Below are positions 45,565-55,815 of a stretch of DNA of 64,000 nucleotides, piece by piece. Location: contig NZ_PIQO01000018.1 in the NCBI RefSeq assembly GCF_002844575.1, positions 1-64,000 on the forward strand, written 5' to 3'. The DNA comes from Heyndrickxia camelliae. GTDB taxonomy: Bacteria > Bacillota > Bacilli > Bacillales > Bacillaceae_C. Positions within the stretch are counted from its first letter, which is position 1; every line of letters starts with the position of its first letter. The notes beneath the pieces are model-generated. The model ran no database searches. It was not told the DNA's origin and saw only the letters and a list, made by a program, of their open reading frames with translations. A program made the translations under genes and the position numbers.

Positions 45565-46299
45565 ATGACCCGTTTAGAGGGGAAAATCGCTATTATTACA
45601 GGTGCTGCTCAAGGTATGGGGGCATCACATGCACGTAAGTTTATCGAAGAAGGCGCTAAAGTCGTTTTAACGGATTTAAATGAAGAAAAGGGAAAAAACC
45701 TTGCGGCAGAACTCGGCAAAAACGCTTTATTTGTTAAACACAACGTTACTAGTGCCGATGATTGGGCAAATGTGGTGGCTGAAACAGAAAAAACATTTGG
45801 CCCGGTAAATATCTTAGTTAATAATGCAGGTATTACAATGGCGAAATCAATGTTAGAAGTAACGGAAGAGGAATACCGCCGAATCGTAGATATCAACCAA
45901 GTTTCTGTCTTTTTAGGAATGAAAGCAGTTATTCCAGTCATGCAAAAAGCTGGCAGTGGCTCCATCGTCAATATATCATCAATGAATGGAATGGTTGCGG
46001 GGGCAATCGGTTATACCGATACAAAATTTGCGGTACGTGGTATGACAAAAGCAGCCGCTATGGAGTGTGCTCATTACGGAATTCGTGTAAATTCCGTGCA
46101 CCCTGGTGTGATTGCAACACCAATGGTGGTTCAAGAAGATACAAAAGCAGCAGTGGAAGAATTCTCTAAACATATTCCTCTAAAACGTGTTGCACAACCA
46201 GAAGAAGTTTCAAGCTTAGTAGTTTACTTAGCCTCTGATGAGTCAAGCTATTCAACAGGATCCGAATTCATCGTTGATGGCGGATTAACAGCCATATAA
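45565..46299 (+). CDS. Short-chain dehydrogenase/reductase (glucose 1-dehydrogenase/HSD-like)
   Basis: Classical SDR of 244 aa, NAD(P)-dependent alcohol oxidoreductase. Cofactor motif TGAAQGMGASHA (11-22), NNAG, catalytic Ser in NISSMNG and the YxxxK dyad YTDTK are present; the C-terminal GSEFIVDGG is typical. ATG at 45565 is preferred because GGAGGG is about nine bases ahead; the frame stays open eight codons upstream. Substrate unknown. Likely controlled by the divergent TetR protein. Confidence 0.88.
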   Translation: MTRLEGKIAIITGAAQGMGASHARKFIEEGAKVVLTDLNEEKGKNLAAELGKNALFVKHNVTSADDWANVVAETEKTFGPVNILVNNAGITMAKSMLEVTEEEYRRIVDINQVSVFLGMKAVIPVMQKAGSGSIVNISSMNGMVAGAIGYTDTKFAVRGMTKAAAMECAHYGIRVNSVHPGVIATPMVVQEDTKAAVEEFSKHIPLKRVAQPEEVSSLVVYLASDESSYSTGSEFIVDGGLTAI

Positions 46300-46313
46300 T
46301 ATAAACGCCAATC

Positions 46314-46356
46314 CTAAAGAACCCCTTTCCGCTTTAAATTGGAAGGGGTTCTTTTG
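46314..46356 (+). terminator. Intrinsic terminator of the SDR gene
   Basis: Stem AAGAACCCCTT.CC with GGAAGGGGTTCTT, T-rich tail TTTTG. Confidence 0.85.
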
Positions 46357-46636
46357 TATATAAAATAATTTAATTAAACAATGTTCTGTTAAATTGAATG
46401 CTTTATATGGAACAACTAATTACATTCCAATATCACAGCAAAATAGCCTCTTTCCATTTTGCCTATATTGCTATTTACTCTGACCTTAAATACATTATTT
46501 AGTACAGTTGAGGCTAAACTGCCACAAGGAAATTTTTCAGATATAAATAATCATTTACCATTTTTACATATATTTTTTTCATCATCACTTATGATACGAA
46601 TAAGAATATTGATGTTTTAAGAAAACCTGTTTGGTT
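46357..46636. other. Gene-free stretch after the SDR terminator
   Basis: Convergent spacer between the SDR and permease genes. Only a weak six-base hairpin (CAAAAT/ATTTTG near 46440) is seen; no coding frame. Confidence 0.35.
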
Positions 46637-48001
46637 TTAATTGTTCCTTCCTACACGCTTTCCAATGCCAAAGGTGTAATAACTGATGGAAACCAGTGCC
46701 AGAAAAACAATCCCCACAATAAGCGATACACGGGTATCTTTATTAAACAACATGGCTATTAATACTAGAACCAGAAAAGCGATGGTCAGATAGTTAGATA
46801 TTGGGGTAAAAGGCATTTTAAATGGATGATTTGCCATTTTATCACCTTTTGCTTTTCTGAATTGAATCTGGCTAATCAGAATAACAAACCACGGAATCAT
46901 CCCTGGAAGTACACTGGCACTATATACGTAGACGAATAAATTTTTAGGTGCAATATAACTTAAAATAATGCCCACTGCTAAACCAATCAGTACACCAATC
47001 GTACTTAAAAGGGGCACTCCATTTGAAGATAGTTTTGTAAAGATTTTTGGTGCTTGTCCATTAACGCCCAATGTGTAAAGCATCCTGCCTGCACTATAAA
47101 TCCCACTGTTACATCCAGACATTGCCGAAGTGATGACAACAAAGTTAATAATACCTGCAGCCGCAGTAATTCCAAACTTTGCAAATGTAGCAACGAAAGG
47201 ACTGCCAATTGAATTCAACTGGTTCCATGGGTATACTGTCACAATCACAAAGATGGCCCCGATATAAAAAATTAAAATCCGCCAAATAATGCTTTGGGTC
47301 GCTTTTGTTAACGTTTTTTGTGGATCTTTTGCCTCTCCAGCTGTAATCCCAATTAATTCAACACCCTGATATGCCCCCATAACAAGTGACAAGGCAAAGA
47401 GAAATCCTGACCAGCCGCCTGTAAAGAAGCCGCCATGTTTCCAAAGGTTTGCCAGCCCAGTTGGGGTTCCTCCATTGCCAAATCCGAAGAATATGAGTCC
47501 AACCCCCGCAACAATCATAACTAAAATAGTGACGATTTTTATTAAAGAAAACCAAAATTCAAACTCACCAAATGATTTAACCGAAATTAGATTGGCTGCC
47601 CCAAGGATTACAAAAGCAATTAATCCCGGAATCCAAGCCGGCAGATGAGGAAACCAATACTGCATGTATGTCCCAACCGCAATAATTTCCGACATACCGA
47701 CAATTACCCATTGAAACCAATTGCTCCATGCCGTTAAGTACCCTGCCAGCGGATGGATATACTTATAACCAAATGTTGCGAAGGAACCTGTGCTCGGCTC
47801 CACATATAACATTTCTCCCATTGCCCTCATAATAAAAAAGATAAAAATCCCTGCCAGCATATAGGCAAGCAGTACAGATGGCCCCGTCCATTGAATGGTA
47901 CTTGCTGAACCCATAAATAAACCAACACCAATGGTACCACCCAACGCAATCATCTGAATATGTCTCGATTTTAAACCTCTTTTTAATTCTTCCTTTTCCA
48001 C
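46637..48001 (-). CDS. Amino-acid permease, APC superfamily (AAT family)
   Basis: Cytoplasmic-membrane amino-acid:proton symporter of 454 aa with 12 hydrophobic segments. The N terminus [32 protein letters not shown] is the AAT-family signature, and the TM3 block [15 protein letters not shown] and the TM8-region [17 protein letters not shown] are kept. Nearest relatives by motif are the Ala/Ser/Gly/GABA-type permeases (AapA, YbgF group); substrate cannot be fixed. Confidence 0.88.
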   Translation of the reverse strand: MEKEELKRGLKSRHIQMIALGGTIGVGLFMGSASTIQWTGPSVLLAYMLAGIFIFFIMRAMGEMLYVEPSTGSFATFGYKYIHPLAGYLTAWSNWFQWVIVGMSEIIAVGTYMQYWFPHLPAWIPGLIAFVILGAANLISVKSFGEFEFWFSLIKIVTILVMIVAGVGLIFFGFGNGGTPTGLANLWKHGGFFTGGWSGFLFALSLVMGAYQGVELIGITAGEAKDPQKTLTKATQSIIWRILIFYIGAIFVIVTVYPWNQLNSIGSPFVATFAKFGITAAAGIINFVVITSAMSGCNSGIYSAGRMLYTLGVNGQAPKIFTKLSSNGVPLLSTIGVLIGLAVGIILSYIAPKNLFVYVYSASVLPGMIPWFVILISQIQFRKAKGDKMANHPFKMPFTPISNYLTIAFLVLVLIAMLFNKDTRVSLIVGIVFLALVSISYYTFGIGKRVGRNN

Positions 48002-48629
48002 TTTGTTTCCCCCTTGTTGTGCCTATCTATTCATCTGAATTATTATTCAATTATAATATTATTCTGTAAAAAAGTTCAATTGTATTTTTCAAGAAGACAA
48101 ATACTCATCCGGCTTTCGTAAATAAAAGGGTTAAAATTATATTGAATTCTAGGATAATTTTCCGATTGGAATACCAAATTTCTAAATAGTAAGTGGGAAT
48201 TGAAAAGGCCTAAAATGCAGAAGATTATTACCTCTAAGAAGAAAAGTACAGTTTAACAGTTTTCCAGAATCAGAAGAAATTGCTTGGTAAAAAATAACTT
48301 TTCAGTGGCAGCGGAGGTAGAGTTTTTTTAAACGCTTCCATTACAGGTCAAGGTTGTAACTTATCTTCATATTGCCCTGAACAATTGTTTGAAACCCTTA
48401 TGGGACACAAAAATTGTAAATGGGAAATAAAAATATGAGAGACTTATTGGAAAACGAATAAAACAATATGAAAAGAAGTAAACGAATGAATAAATTCCAT
48501 GACAAAACCATTACCAGATGCATGTTGTTCAATTGTTACTTCAAGGTGCCCAAGACCAAGTAATTGCGGATAACATTGCAGAATGGTTTGCCAATCCTAC
48601 ACAAAAGCGTATAAGGGTTCTCCTACATA
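48002..48629. other. Gene-free stretch upstream of the permease gene
   Basis: Holds the permease promoter. A plus-strand frame from 48518 (MHVVQLLLQGAQDQ and on) looks protein-like over some 40 codons but has no ribosome site and runs into the terminator hairpin and antisense to the reductase gene; at most it is a remnant. Confidence 0.35.
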
Positions 48630-48665
48630 AAAATGACGTGTCAAAAAGACACGTCATTTTTATGT
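48630..48665. terminator. Terminator of the medium-chain reductase gene
   Basis: Thirteen-base perfect stem AAAATGACGTGTC with its complement and a five-base loop; T-rich tails on both strands, so it can serve both directions. Confidence 0.85.
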
Positions 48666-48720
48666 ATCTATTTCTAAAAGATCAGGGTTTTTGCACTCAC
48701 TGTTGTAGAGACGTGCACCT

Positions 48721-49734
48721 TTACATAATATCTGCTACTTTGACAAGTGACTTTCCAAGATTTGCTCCTTTAAATAAGTCAAGGAAGGCATCAATAATAT
48801 GGTCGAATCCTTCTGTAATGGTTTCTTCATATTTAAGTTTTCCCTCGTTTAACCATGCAGCTAGTGCTGCGCCACCTTCTTTAAATCGATTAGAGTAATC
48901 TCCGAGTGTGAAACCTTTCATAAGCGCACTAGTTTTTATGAGATAAGTTTGAACACGAGGACCCATATCAATATTTACATTATTATATGAAGAAATTGCC
49001 CCGCAAATTGGAATACGAGCATACTTATTAAGGAGTGGGAATACAGCATCAGAAATGGATCCCCCAACATTATCAAAGTAAATATCAATTCCGTTAGGAC
49101 ATGCTTTTTCTAATGCACTTGGAACATCTTCCTTTTTATAATTGATGGCTGCATCAAATCCAAGTTCATTTAAGAGGTAGCGACATTTTTCCTCCGACCC
49201 GGCAATTCCAACCACACGAGTGCCTTTGATTTTCGCAATTTGTCCAACGGTCGATCCCACCGCACCAGCAGCTCCAGATACAACTACGGTTTCTCCTGCT
49301 TTTGGTTGACCAATATCAAGCAGGCCAAAATACGCTGTTAATCCTGTCAATCCAATAATACTTAAATTCGCTGTTACAGGGGCTTGCTTCGGATTAATTC
49401 TCCGAATCTCCTTCTCATTTGCAACTGAGTATTCCTGCCAGCCAAGATTACCTATTATCACATCTCCTGTAGCAAATTGTTCCGATTTTGATTCTACTAC
49501 TTGGCCAATCACTCCACTTGTAATGACCTCGTTTAATTGAAAGGGAGGAATATATGATTTTGCATCCTGCATCCTTCCACGTAAATACGGATCAACTGAA
49601 ATATATATGGTACGAATCAGCACTTCACCATTTGATGGTGTTCCAATTGGTGCATCGATAAAAGCAAAATCCTCCATCTCTGGCATCCCAATTGGACGTT
49701 TTGCAAGCTTAATTTGTTTTTGCATCTTGGTCAT
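48721..49734 (-). CDS. NADP-dependent medium-chain reductase (YfmJ/CurA/prostaglandin reductase-like)
   Basis: Cytoplasmic zinc-independent MDR oxidoreductase of 337 aa that reduces conjugated enones or alkenals. The N-terminal GroES-like part has YISVDPYLRGRM, and the Rossmann part has VSGAAGAVGSTVGQIAKIKG (about 150) and YFDNVGG. These are the marks of the leukotriene-B4 dehydrogenase/YfmJ group. Single gene with its own terminator; a 270-base spacer upstream. Confidence 0.9.
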   Translation of the reverse strand: MTKMQKQIKLAKRPIGMPEMEDFAFIDAPIGTPSNGEVLIRTIYISVDPYLRGRMQDAKSYIPPFQLNEVITSGVIGQVVESKSEQFATGDVIIGNLGWQEYSVANEKEIRRINPKQAPVTANLSIIGLTGLTAYFGLLDIGQPKAGETVVVSGAAGAVGSTVGQIAKIKGTRVVGIAGSEEKCRYLLNELGFDAAINYKKEDVPSALEKACPNGIDIYFDNVGGSISDAVFPLLNKYARIPICGAISSYNNVNIDMGPRVQTYLIKTSALMKGFTLGDYSNRFKEGGAALAAWLNEGKLKYEETITEGFDHIIDAFLDLFKGANLGKSLVKVADIM

Positions 49735-50007
49735 ATTTACTCCTCCATTTGGTAAGGTTAAGGCACTGTTATTTTTTAGTTATGCATAGTCTTTTAAATG
49801 ACGTATTCCGTTCTCAACTCTAACAATTGATTGAATCAAAGGATAAATTAATAGTATACACTTGATATTTTTTATGTCAAAAGAAATACCTCTTTATTTT
49901 CTGCGTTTAGGTTTAACCCGAAATGAGCAACTTTAATATTGAAAGAATAACAAATAGGTTTTTAAAAGAAATTAGGAACCCTATTAGAAAGTCTCGAATC
50001 TTAAACT

Positions 50008-50745
50008 TCAATTAATAAAAATGATTATCCCAATAACACCAATTAACAAGGAAAGCAAATAGGCCACGTCTTTTGTCATTACTTCAGTGGTTTGATAATA
50101 TGTTCTATCCCTTGTACCCGTAAAACCACGTACTTCCATTGCAATGGCAATTCGTTCTGATTTTCTAATTCCTTGCGTAAATAGTGGTAACGCGTACCTC
50201 ATAAAAGATTTCCAACTATTTTTTTGCTTGTATCCTCTCACTTTATGAGCCGTTTTCATTTGGTTAAATTCAGATTGGAATAGCGGGATAAATCGAAACC
50301 CTGCTAACAGCCCATAAGCCCATTTAGGCGATAGTTTGCATTGATGTATTAAACTCATAATAAGTAATGTTAAGTCTGTTGTTGAAGTAAATAACATTCC
50401 ATACGTTACAAACCCTAACATTCTTAAAGAAATCGTTAAGCCATGATTCATACTTTCCACGGTAATATGGAACCATGCCCATTTCCAAATTGTTTCTTTC
50501 CCTTCCCCAAAAGCCGCCATCATCCAAAATACAAGAATAAAAAATCCCAAGTATGGAAGCAGCCTTTTTAAAAGGTACCTGATTCTCCATCCTCCTAAAA
50601 ATATCCCAATGAATACCCCAAGTATCCAAATCCAAAACGTTACTTTTGGATTTGGTATGGTCATCAACAGAAACATAACTAACAAATGAGAGAGTAATTT
50701 AACAGAAGGGTTTAAGAAAGCGAGAAAAGAATGATTTGATTTCAT
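50008..50745 (-). CDS. ykoC: ECF transporter T component (YkoC)
   Basis: Membrane coupling protein of 245 aa with about five hydrophobic segments of the energy-coupling-factor T family. The coupling-helix motifs are ARG-like: MEVRGFTGT and KVRGYKQ near the C terminus. With YkoD and YkoE it forms the hydroxymethylpyrimidine/thiamine-precursor importer. Start overlaps the ykoD stop by four bases. Last gene of the TPP-controlled operon. Confidence 0.88.
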   Translation of the reverse strand: MKSNHSFLAFLNPSVKLLSHLLVMFLLMTIPNPKVTFWIWILGVFIGIFLGGWRIRYLLKRLLPYLGFFILVFWMMAAFGEGKETIWKWAWFHITVESMNHGLTISLRMLGFVTYGMLFTSTTDLTLLIMSLIHQCKLSPKWAYGLLAGFRFIPLFQSEFNQMKTAHKVRGYKQKNSWKSFMRYALPLFTQGIRKSERIAIAMEVRGFTGTRDRTYYQTTEVMTKDVAYLLSLLIGVIGIIIFIN

Positions 50746-52319
50746 ACCAAAGCCCGCTCCCCTCTTGCATGCATTAACTGGTAGTGAAGTGGGGGAATGA
50801 TCTCTGCCTCACTTAAAATATCTTGATTAGAAAATAATCCATAGGGTGTCCCTTGATAGGAAACTCTTCCGTTGTTAAAGAGAATGACATGATCAGAATA
50901 AGTATCAACTAAATCCATATCGTGAGTTACCATTACAATGGTTGTTCCTTGTTCCTGTCTATCCTTTAATCGCTTAATCAATTCATTAGCTGTTTTTTCA
51001 TCTTGACCGAATGTTGGTTCATCAAGTAATAATAAAGGCTGATCAAACAATAACATGGTTGCAACACTTAACCTCCGTTTTTGTCCTAAACTTAGGGTAA
51101 AAGGGTGAGAATTGTGATATGACTCCAGTCCAAACTCCTGTAACAGTTGAATTGTTTTGGCATAAATCTGCTCTTCTTTCCAATATCTTTGTCGGCCACC
51201 AAAGGCAATTTCCTCAAATACTGTATCTGTTATAAATTGAAGCTCTGGATTTTGAAAAACAAAACCTACTTTTTCGTATAATTCCCTTTCCGGCCATTTT
51301 TTAAGTTTCGTATTTTCAAAATAGATCTTCCCATTTTTTATTGGCTCTAAACGTATCAGACTTTTTAAGAAAGTGCTTTTTCCACTTCCATTTGCTCCAA
51401 CAATGGAAACCCAATCACCTTTATGGATGTCTATATTAATGTCCTTCACTATTGTCTTCTTTCTATAACCAATTTCTACATTTTCTGTTCTAATCAAAGT
51501 ATCCTTATTCATTCTTACTTGAGGATTACGTTTTAGCATTTTTGACAGTTTAATAGAAATAGGATGTGAAGCATTCTCCACAATATCCGTCCATTTGTAT
51601 GGGAAGAGTTTAGGGCGCCAAATTCCTGCTTCTATCATTTCATGTTTATAATTAAGCAAAATTTCTTCTGGCTTTCCATCCGCAATAATGCTTCCGCTCT
51701 CATTTAACAAAATGACTCGATCCATCCATTCGATGCAGCCATCTAGAACATGTTCAACAAATACCATCGTTTGGTTCGTCAATTGTGATATTTGTTTCAA
51801 TAAATCAAATATCTCTATCCTGCCGGCCGGGTCAAGTTGGGCTGTTGGTTCATCAAAAAACAATACTTCGGGTTCTAATGCTAATAAACTGGCCAATGCC
51901 AATCTTTGTCTCATTCCACCAGAGAGAGTTTCAATGGGTGTTCTCCTATCAACCTTTAAGCCCACTTTGTCCATTAACTCTAAGATGATTGGTTCCATTT
52001 CATTTCGGGGTATCGATTGATTTTCTAGACTAAAAGCGATTTCTTCATCAACCCGAAGCATACAAAATTGAGAATCCGGCTCTTGAAACATAACACCTGT
52101 CTGACTCCTAAGAAATACTTCACCACTTACTTCTGCCTCAACATGCTCAGGAATGATCCCTGCAAGAGCGGAAATTAATGTAGATTTCCCACTCCCGCTT
52201 GGTCCTAGTATTAATACTTTCTCTCCTTTTTCTATCGACAAAGTAATATTATTTAGTACCTTTTCAGAACGATTATAGAATCGAATAGAAAGATCTCTAC
52301 ATCCGAGAAATATTTCCAT
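50742..52319 (-). CDS. ykoD: ECF transporter ATPase with two ABC domains (YkoD)
   Basis: Cytoplasmic ATPase of 525 aa made of two fused ABC domains. First: Walker A GPSGSGKS (about 42), signature LSGGMRQR, Walker B EVLFFDEP. Second: Walker A GANGSGKS (about 312), signature LSLGQKRR (normally LSGGQ), Walker B LLLLDEP. Each ends with its His-switch (VEHV, VTHD). The ATG at 52319 is chosen over one nine bases upstream, whose ribosome site would be too close. It powers the YkoE/YkoC importer. Confidence 0.92.
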   Translation of the reverse strand: MEIFLGCRDLSIRFYNRSEKVLNNITLSIEKGEKVLILGPSGSGKSTLISALAGIIPEHVEAEVSGEVFLRSQTGVMFQEPDSQFCMLRVDEEIAFSLENQSIPRNEMEPIILELMDKVGLKVDRRTPIETLSGGMRQRLALASLLALEPEVLFFDEPTAQLDPAGRIEIFDLLKQISQLTNQTMVFVEHVLDGCIEWMDRVILLNESGSIIADGKPEEILLNYKHEMIEAGIWRPKLFPYKWTDIVENASHPISIKLSKMLKRNPQVRMNKDTLIRTENVEIGYRKKTIVKDINIDIHKGDWVSIVGANGSGKSTFLKSLIRLEPIKNGKIYFENTKLKKWPERELYEKVGFVFQNPELQFITDTVFEEIAFGGRQRYWKEEQIYAKTIQLLQEFGLESYHNSHPFTLSLGQKRRLSVATMLLFDQPLLLLDEPTFGQDEKTANELIKRLKDRQEQGTTIVMVTHDMDLVDTYSDHVILFNNGRVSYQGTPYGLFSNQDILSEAEIIPPLHYQLMHARGERALV

Positions 52320-52893
52320 GTATGTCATCCCTTTTTCGTTTTTCCTTCATCAATTCATACTGTCCTAAAACTCCTGTTTTAGCCAGTCCATCCACTATTA
52401 CCTTCGCTAACCAACCACCCAGAATGATTCCACTTATAATATGAATTCCTAATGTCGTAAAAAATACTCCTGTAGTGTAAAATCCATAACCATTAGCTAA
52501 TATGTTGTAGATCATTCCCATAACCGCGGCTAAGGCGCCAGAAAGCATTAACGTAATAAGGTTGAAGCGCTTGTATCTAAATATGGCAAAGGCAATTTCG
52601 GATCCAATACCTTGAAAGACTCCTACTAGCAAGGCCGAAAGACCAAAATGACTTCCCGTTAATAATTCAACAGCAGCTGCCATAACCTCAGCAATAAAAG
52701 CAGCACCTGGTTTACGAATAATATACGCTACTATTGGACTAGCAATCACCCAAATTCCAAACATAAAACCTGCACCTACGGGTCCCACTAATGCAGAAAT
52801 CGGTATCCAAAGTGTGGACCATCCTAAATAAATAACTCCGCAAGCAACGGAAAGAATGACTGTTAGTACTACCTCCTTCGTCTTCCAGATCAT
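52297..52893 (-). CDS. ykoE: ECF transporter S component (YkoE), thiamine-precursor specific
   Basis: Membrane substrate-binding subunit of 198 aa with five to six hydrophobic segments. WSTLWIPISALVGPVGAGFMFGIW and the GSEIAFAIFRYKRFN block match YkoE. It binds the pyrimidine moiety or a thiamine breakdown product. The ATG at 52893 overlaps the tenA stop (ATGA) and has GGAGATGG ahead, so the longer frame upstream is rejected. Confidence 0.9.
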   Translation of the reverse strand: MIWKTKEVVLTVILSVACGVIYLGWSTLWIPISALVGPVGAGFMFGIWVIASPIVAYIIRKPGAAFIAEVMAAAVELLTGSHFGLSALLVGVFQGIGSEIAFAIFRYKRFNLITLMLSGALAAVMGMIYNILANGYGFYTTGVFFTTLGIHIISGIILGGWLAKVIVDGLAKTGVLGQYELMKEKRKRDDIHGNISRM

Positions 52894-53576
52894 CTTTTCA
52901 CCATCTCCATTTTTATTGGCCATTCCTCAAGTTTATAGGCCATATCCCAAAACATATACTCAAGTTGACAACTAATTAAAAAATGTTCTTTCATCCTTGC
53001 TTTTTCCTTTTCCGTTGCTTCTTTTGCCCATTCATTTATGCGGGTACAAAATTTGGTTGTAATCGAATCTGTCCGATTACCATAAAAATGAATCCATTCA
53101 TAAAATGGATGAGAGTGATCCGGTTTAACCTCATTTAATAGTCTCTTTCCAATTTCCCAATATGTCCATGGACATGGCAATAAAACTGCCAGAACTTCCC
53201 CTAATGTTCCCTCATGAGCAACGGTCAACATATGACGTATGTAATGGAGGGCAGATGGTGATAGTGGAAATCCTTGCAGCTCCTCGTATCGAACACCCGC
53301 TACCTGACAAAAATTATTATGTGGATGGGTCTCACTGTTTAAAATAAATGATATCTGCTGATTAAACATCTCCATATCTTCACGATTCTCACATTTTGCA
53401 ACGGCCATACCATAGATTCTGATAAAGGAATTTAAATACTCAAAATCCTGTTTGACATAATGAATTAGCTGTTCCTTTCTTAGATTACCGCTGGCAATTC
53501 CTCGTACAAAAGGATGCTCAAAGATAGCATCAAAGATAGGATTTGCTTCTTTCCTCAATTCCGCTGAAAAACCCAT
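52890..53576 (-). CDS. tenA: Thiaminase II (aminopyrimidine aminohydrolase)
   Basis: Cytoplasmic all-helical enzyme of 228 aa that hydrolyses base-degraded thiamine (aminomethyl-aminopyrimidine) to hydroxymethylpyrimidine for salvage. HPFVRGIASGNL at the N terminus, the catalytic Cys in AVLLPCPWTYWEIG (about 136) and the C-terminal FWDMAYKLEEW identify TenA. First gene after the TPP riboswitch, with the precursor importer downstream: a complete thiamine salvage unit. Confidence 0.95.
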   Translation of the reverse strand: MGFSAELRKEANPIFDAIFEHPFVRGIASGNLRKEQLIHYVKQDFEYLNSFIRIYGMAVAKCENREDMEMFNQQISFILNSETHPHNNFCQVAGVRYEELQGFPLSPSALHYIRHMLTVAHEGTLGEVLAVLLPCPWTYWEIGKRLLNEVKPDHSHPFYEWIHFYGNRTDSITTKFCTRINEWAKEATEKEKARMKEHFLISCQLEYMFWDMAYKLEEWPIKMEMVKR

Positions 53577-53639
53577 AAAATTTTCCTCCTCTTTGGTAAT
53601 TGCGGGAAGACTTTAAATGGAGCAATTAATGCTACAAAT

Positions 53640-53668
53640 GAAAAAAGCCACTCCAAAAATGGAGCGGC
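53640..53668 (-). terminator. Riboswitch expression-platform terminator
   Basis: On the minus strand GCCGCTCCA and TGGAGTGGC form a nine-base stem followed by TTTTTT. It lies between the TPP aptamer and tenA, so TPP binding should allow termination. Confidence 0.88.
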
Positions 53669-53689
53669 CGAATATTAGTATATACTCGC

Positions 53690-53786
53690 ACATCGACTCC
53701 ACTTCCCTACGCTAGTATGAACTAGATCAGGTTCAAAGGGTCCAGAGCAACTCTGTCTCAGCCAGTAATGGCTCCCCTAGTGGTCT
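53690..53786 (-). promoter_or_regulatory. TPP riboswitch
   Basis: Minus strand reads ACTAGGGGAGCC, then CTGAGA, then ACCCTTTGAACCTGATCTAG and TAGCGTAGGGAA: the thi-box elements in canonical order. It senses thiamine pyrophosphate and controls tenA-ykoEDC. Confidence 0.97.
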
Positions 53787-53829
53787 TCCTATTAATATTC
53801 ACTTTACACACGCTTTTTAATTAAGTCAA

Positions 53830-54461
53830 TCACATTGAAAATTTATTGTTCTTAAGTATTAAAAATAATCCAAACGACTCATGTAGTAATGGAGTTGGAG
53901 AGTTGAAAATAGTAAAACCTCACTTGCTTATGATATAACTCACCATAATTTATCCAATTGAGATTGCTATTGTTTATTTAAAGTACATAACTTAATTAAA
54001 TAAAGATTTATGGCAAGCATCATTTCGGAAACACTATCTTTCCAGATAGAGCCTTTGCACAAATCCTCGAGCTTTCCTTTGACCCACCCTCTTTGCATGC
54101 ATACCTATTTCGATTTCTGCTTTAGGTGAGGATAGCTGCTTGGAATACATAGCCATTATCTCCGACTCAATTAATGAAAAAGATCTTCCTAGTTGTAACT
54201 ATTTCAGCTTAAAATTCCTCCTTAAGGTGGCTGTTTTAAGTTGTTACGGCAAGGCTTGTAGATGCATGAACATTGTATTTCAAGAATTTCCTATAAATTA
54301 AGCTCTAACAAAATAACTATCCCTAAGATCAATTTAATGGGAAATTTTCCGTGTCTCCATCTACATTAGGGAAAATCAATTTGCATTTTAGTTGAACTTA
54401 CATTAGTAATTAAATTATCTTTCTTCTTAGAGATATTAATTAAACCTGAAAAGGCAATGGG
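53830..54461. other. Gene-free stretch with a possible small-gene remnant
   Basis: On the minus strand AAGGAGGA (near 54222) precedes a broken frame whose middle reads IESEIMAMYSKQLSSPKAEI and then HAKRVGQRKARGFVQ (about 54190-54040), with an internal stop near its beginning. This looks like a decayed small gene; no family recognised. The rest is AT-rich and holds the adaA promoter. Confidence 0.3.
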
Positions 54462-55043
54462 GTGAGAAATAAGATGTTAATTTTCGACCAAAATATCCCG
54501 AGTGAATACTGGAATGCCATTATTACAAATGACGAATCATATGATGGACTTTTTTTCTATGGGGTTATGACAACTAACATTTATTGCCGTCCTTCCTGTA
54601 AATCGAAAGAACCAAGAATGAAAAATGTAGTAATATTTCATAACCAAGATGATGCTGTTCACCACCAATTCCGCCCATGTAAAAGATGTAGGCCCGACTT
54701 ATTGATACATCCAAATGAAGAAATCTTAAATGAGCTCGTTGAATGGATAGACCATCATTACCATGAGTCCATAACATTAGAAAAGCTAGCTTCCATAAGT
54801 AATATAAGTCCATTCCACCTGCAGAGAATATTTACGCTTTCAAAGAAGATGAGCCCGCTTAATTACATTAACAAGGTCCGCCTAGAGAACGCCACATCCT
54901 TTTTAATAAACACAGATAAAAGCATCACTGTTATTGGAATGGAAGTAGGATTTTCGAATCCCTCCTACTTTAGTACATTTTTTAAAAGAGAAACAGGATA
55001 TACTCCTGTAATGTTTAGAAAAAAATATAAAACAAAATCATGA
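54462..55043 (+). CDS. adaA: AdaA-like methylphosphotriester-DNA methyltransferase / AraC-type activator
   Basis: Alkylation-response protein of 193 aa. The N-terminal Ada zinc domain holds the four Cys ligands in YCRPSCKSKEP and CKRCRPD, one of which takes the methyl group from a DNA phosphotriester. The C-terminal AraC helix-turn-helix pair (about 95-190) includes ISPFHLQRIF and IGMEVGFSNPSYFSTFFKRETG. As in Bacillus adaA, no alkylguanine transferase domain is fused; adaB is not adjacent here. Confidence 0.92.
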   Translation: MRNKMLIFDQNIPSEYWNAIITNDESYDGLFFYGVMTTNIYCRPSCKSKEPRMKNVVIFHNQDDAVHHQFRPCKRCRPDLLIHPNEEILNELVEWIDHHYHESITLEKLASISNISPFHLQRIFTLSKKMSPLNYINKVRLENATSFLINTDKSITVIGMEVGFSNPSYFSTFFKRETGYTPVMFRKKYKTKS

Positions 55044-55131
55044 AAATATAACAGCAAGAATTTGAAAGTAATCGTCCTCCTGAAAATAATATACTTACTT
55101 TGCATCAAAAATAGATGGAGGACGTGAAGTC

Positions 55132-55758
55132 ATGCATAAAACAATTGATTCTAAAATATTTTATTTTGGAACCCCAGTTGTCCTGATTAGTACGTTAAAT
55201 GAAAATGGTACTCCTAATTTAGCTCCGATGTCATCTGCATGGTGGTTGAATCAGTCATGTATGCTGGGGATGAGCGGAAATTCCCAGACTGTCACAAATT
55301 TAATAAGAGAAAGAGAATGCGTTTTAAACTTACCTTCAGCAGCATTAGTCGGTGCTGTTGATAAGTTAGCTCTAACTACTGGAAAAAAACAAATACCAGA
55401 AAAAAAACGAAACATGGGTTATGAATATGTTGAAGATAAATTTGGAAAGGCTGGCCTTACTACAAGTCCAGCTCAAGTTGTGAAAGCACCCGTTGTACAT
55501 GAGTGTCCTGTTCAGCTAGAAGCAATTGTTAAGAACATTCATTCATTTGATGAACCTAGTGCAATCAAAGCGATAGAAGTGGAGATAATAAAAACCCATA
55601 TTGACGAATCTATTTTAATAGCAGGCAAGAAAAATTACATTGATCCTGAAAAATGGAAGCCTCTTATCATGAACTTCTGTGACTTTTTTAGTTTAGGAGT
55701 TAAAATACATCCTTCCCGGCTTGCAAAACCATTTATTTCTCAATATGACAATGATTAA
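55132..55758 (+). CDS. Flavin reductase-like FMN-binding protein
   Basis: Cytoplasmic split-barrel flavoprotein of 208 aa, DIM6/NTAB family. VVLISTLNENGTPNLAPMSSAWW and the NLIRERECVLNLPS block mark the FMN site. Members reduce flavins or act as small oxidoreductases; the partner is unknown. It follows adaA on the same strand after 88 bases and GGAGG precedes the ATG. Confidence 0.85.
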   Translation: MHKTIDSKIFYFGTPVVLISTLNENGTPNLAPMSSAWWLNQSCMLGMSGNSQTVTNLIRERECVLNLPSAALVGAVDKLALTTGKKQIPEKKRNMGYEYVEDKFGKAGLTTSPAQVVKAPVVHECPVQLEAIVKNIHSFDEPSAIKAIEVEIIKTHIDESILIAGKKNYIDPEKWKPLIMNFCDFFSLGVKIHPSRLAKPFISQYDND

Positions 55759-55775
55759 AAGGGGAAGAAGATATA

Positions 55776-55815
55776 AAGGCAAGCACGATTTTAGAAATCA
55801 GACTTGCCTTTCTTC
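55776..55815 (+). terminator. Intrinsic terminator of the flavin reductase gene
   Basis: Stem AAAGGCAAG/CTTGCCTTT with inner CGATTT/AAATC pairing and a TTTCTT tail. Confidence 0.8.

Noticed and set aside
48518-48898. 126-codon plus-strand frame before and across the reductase terminator
   Set aside because: No ribosome site, runs through the terminator stem and antisense into the reductase gene; at most the first 40 codons are a remnant.
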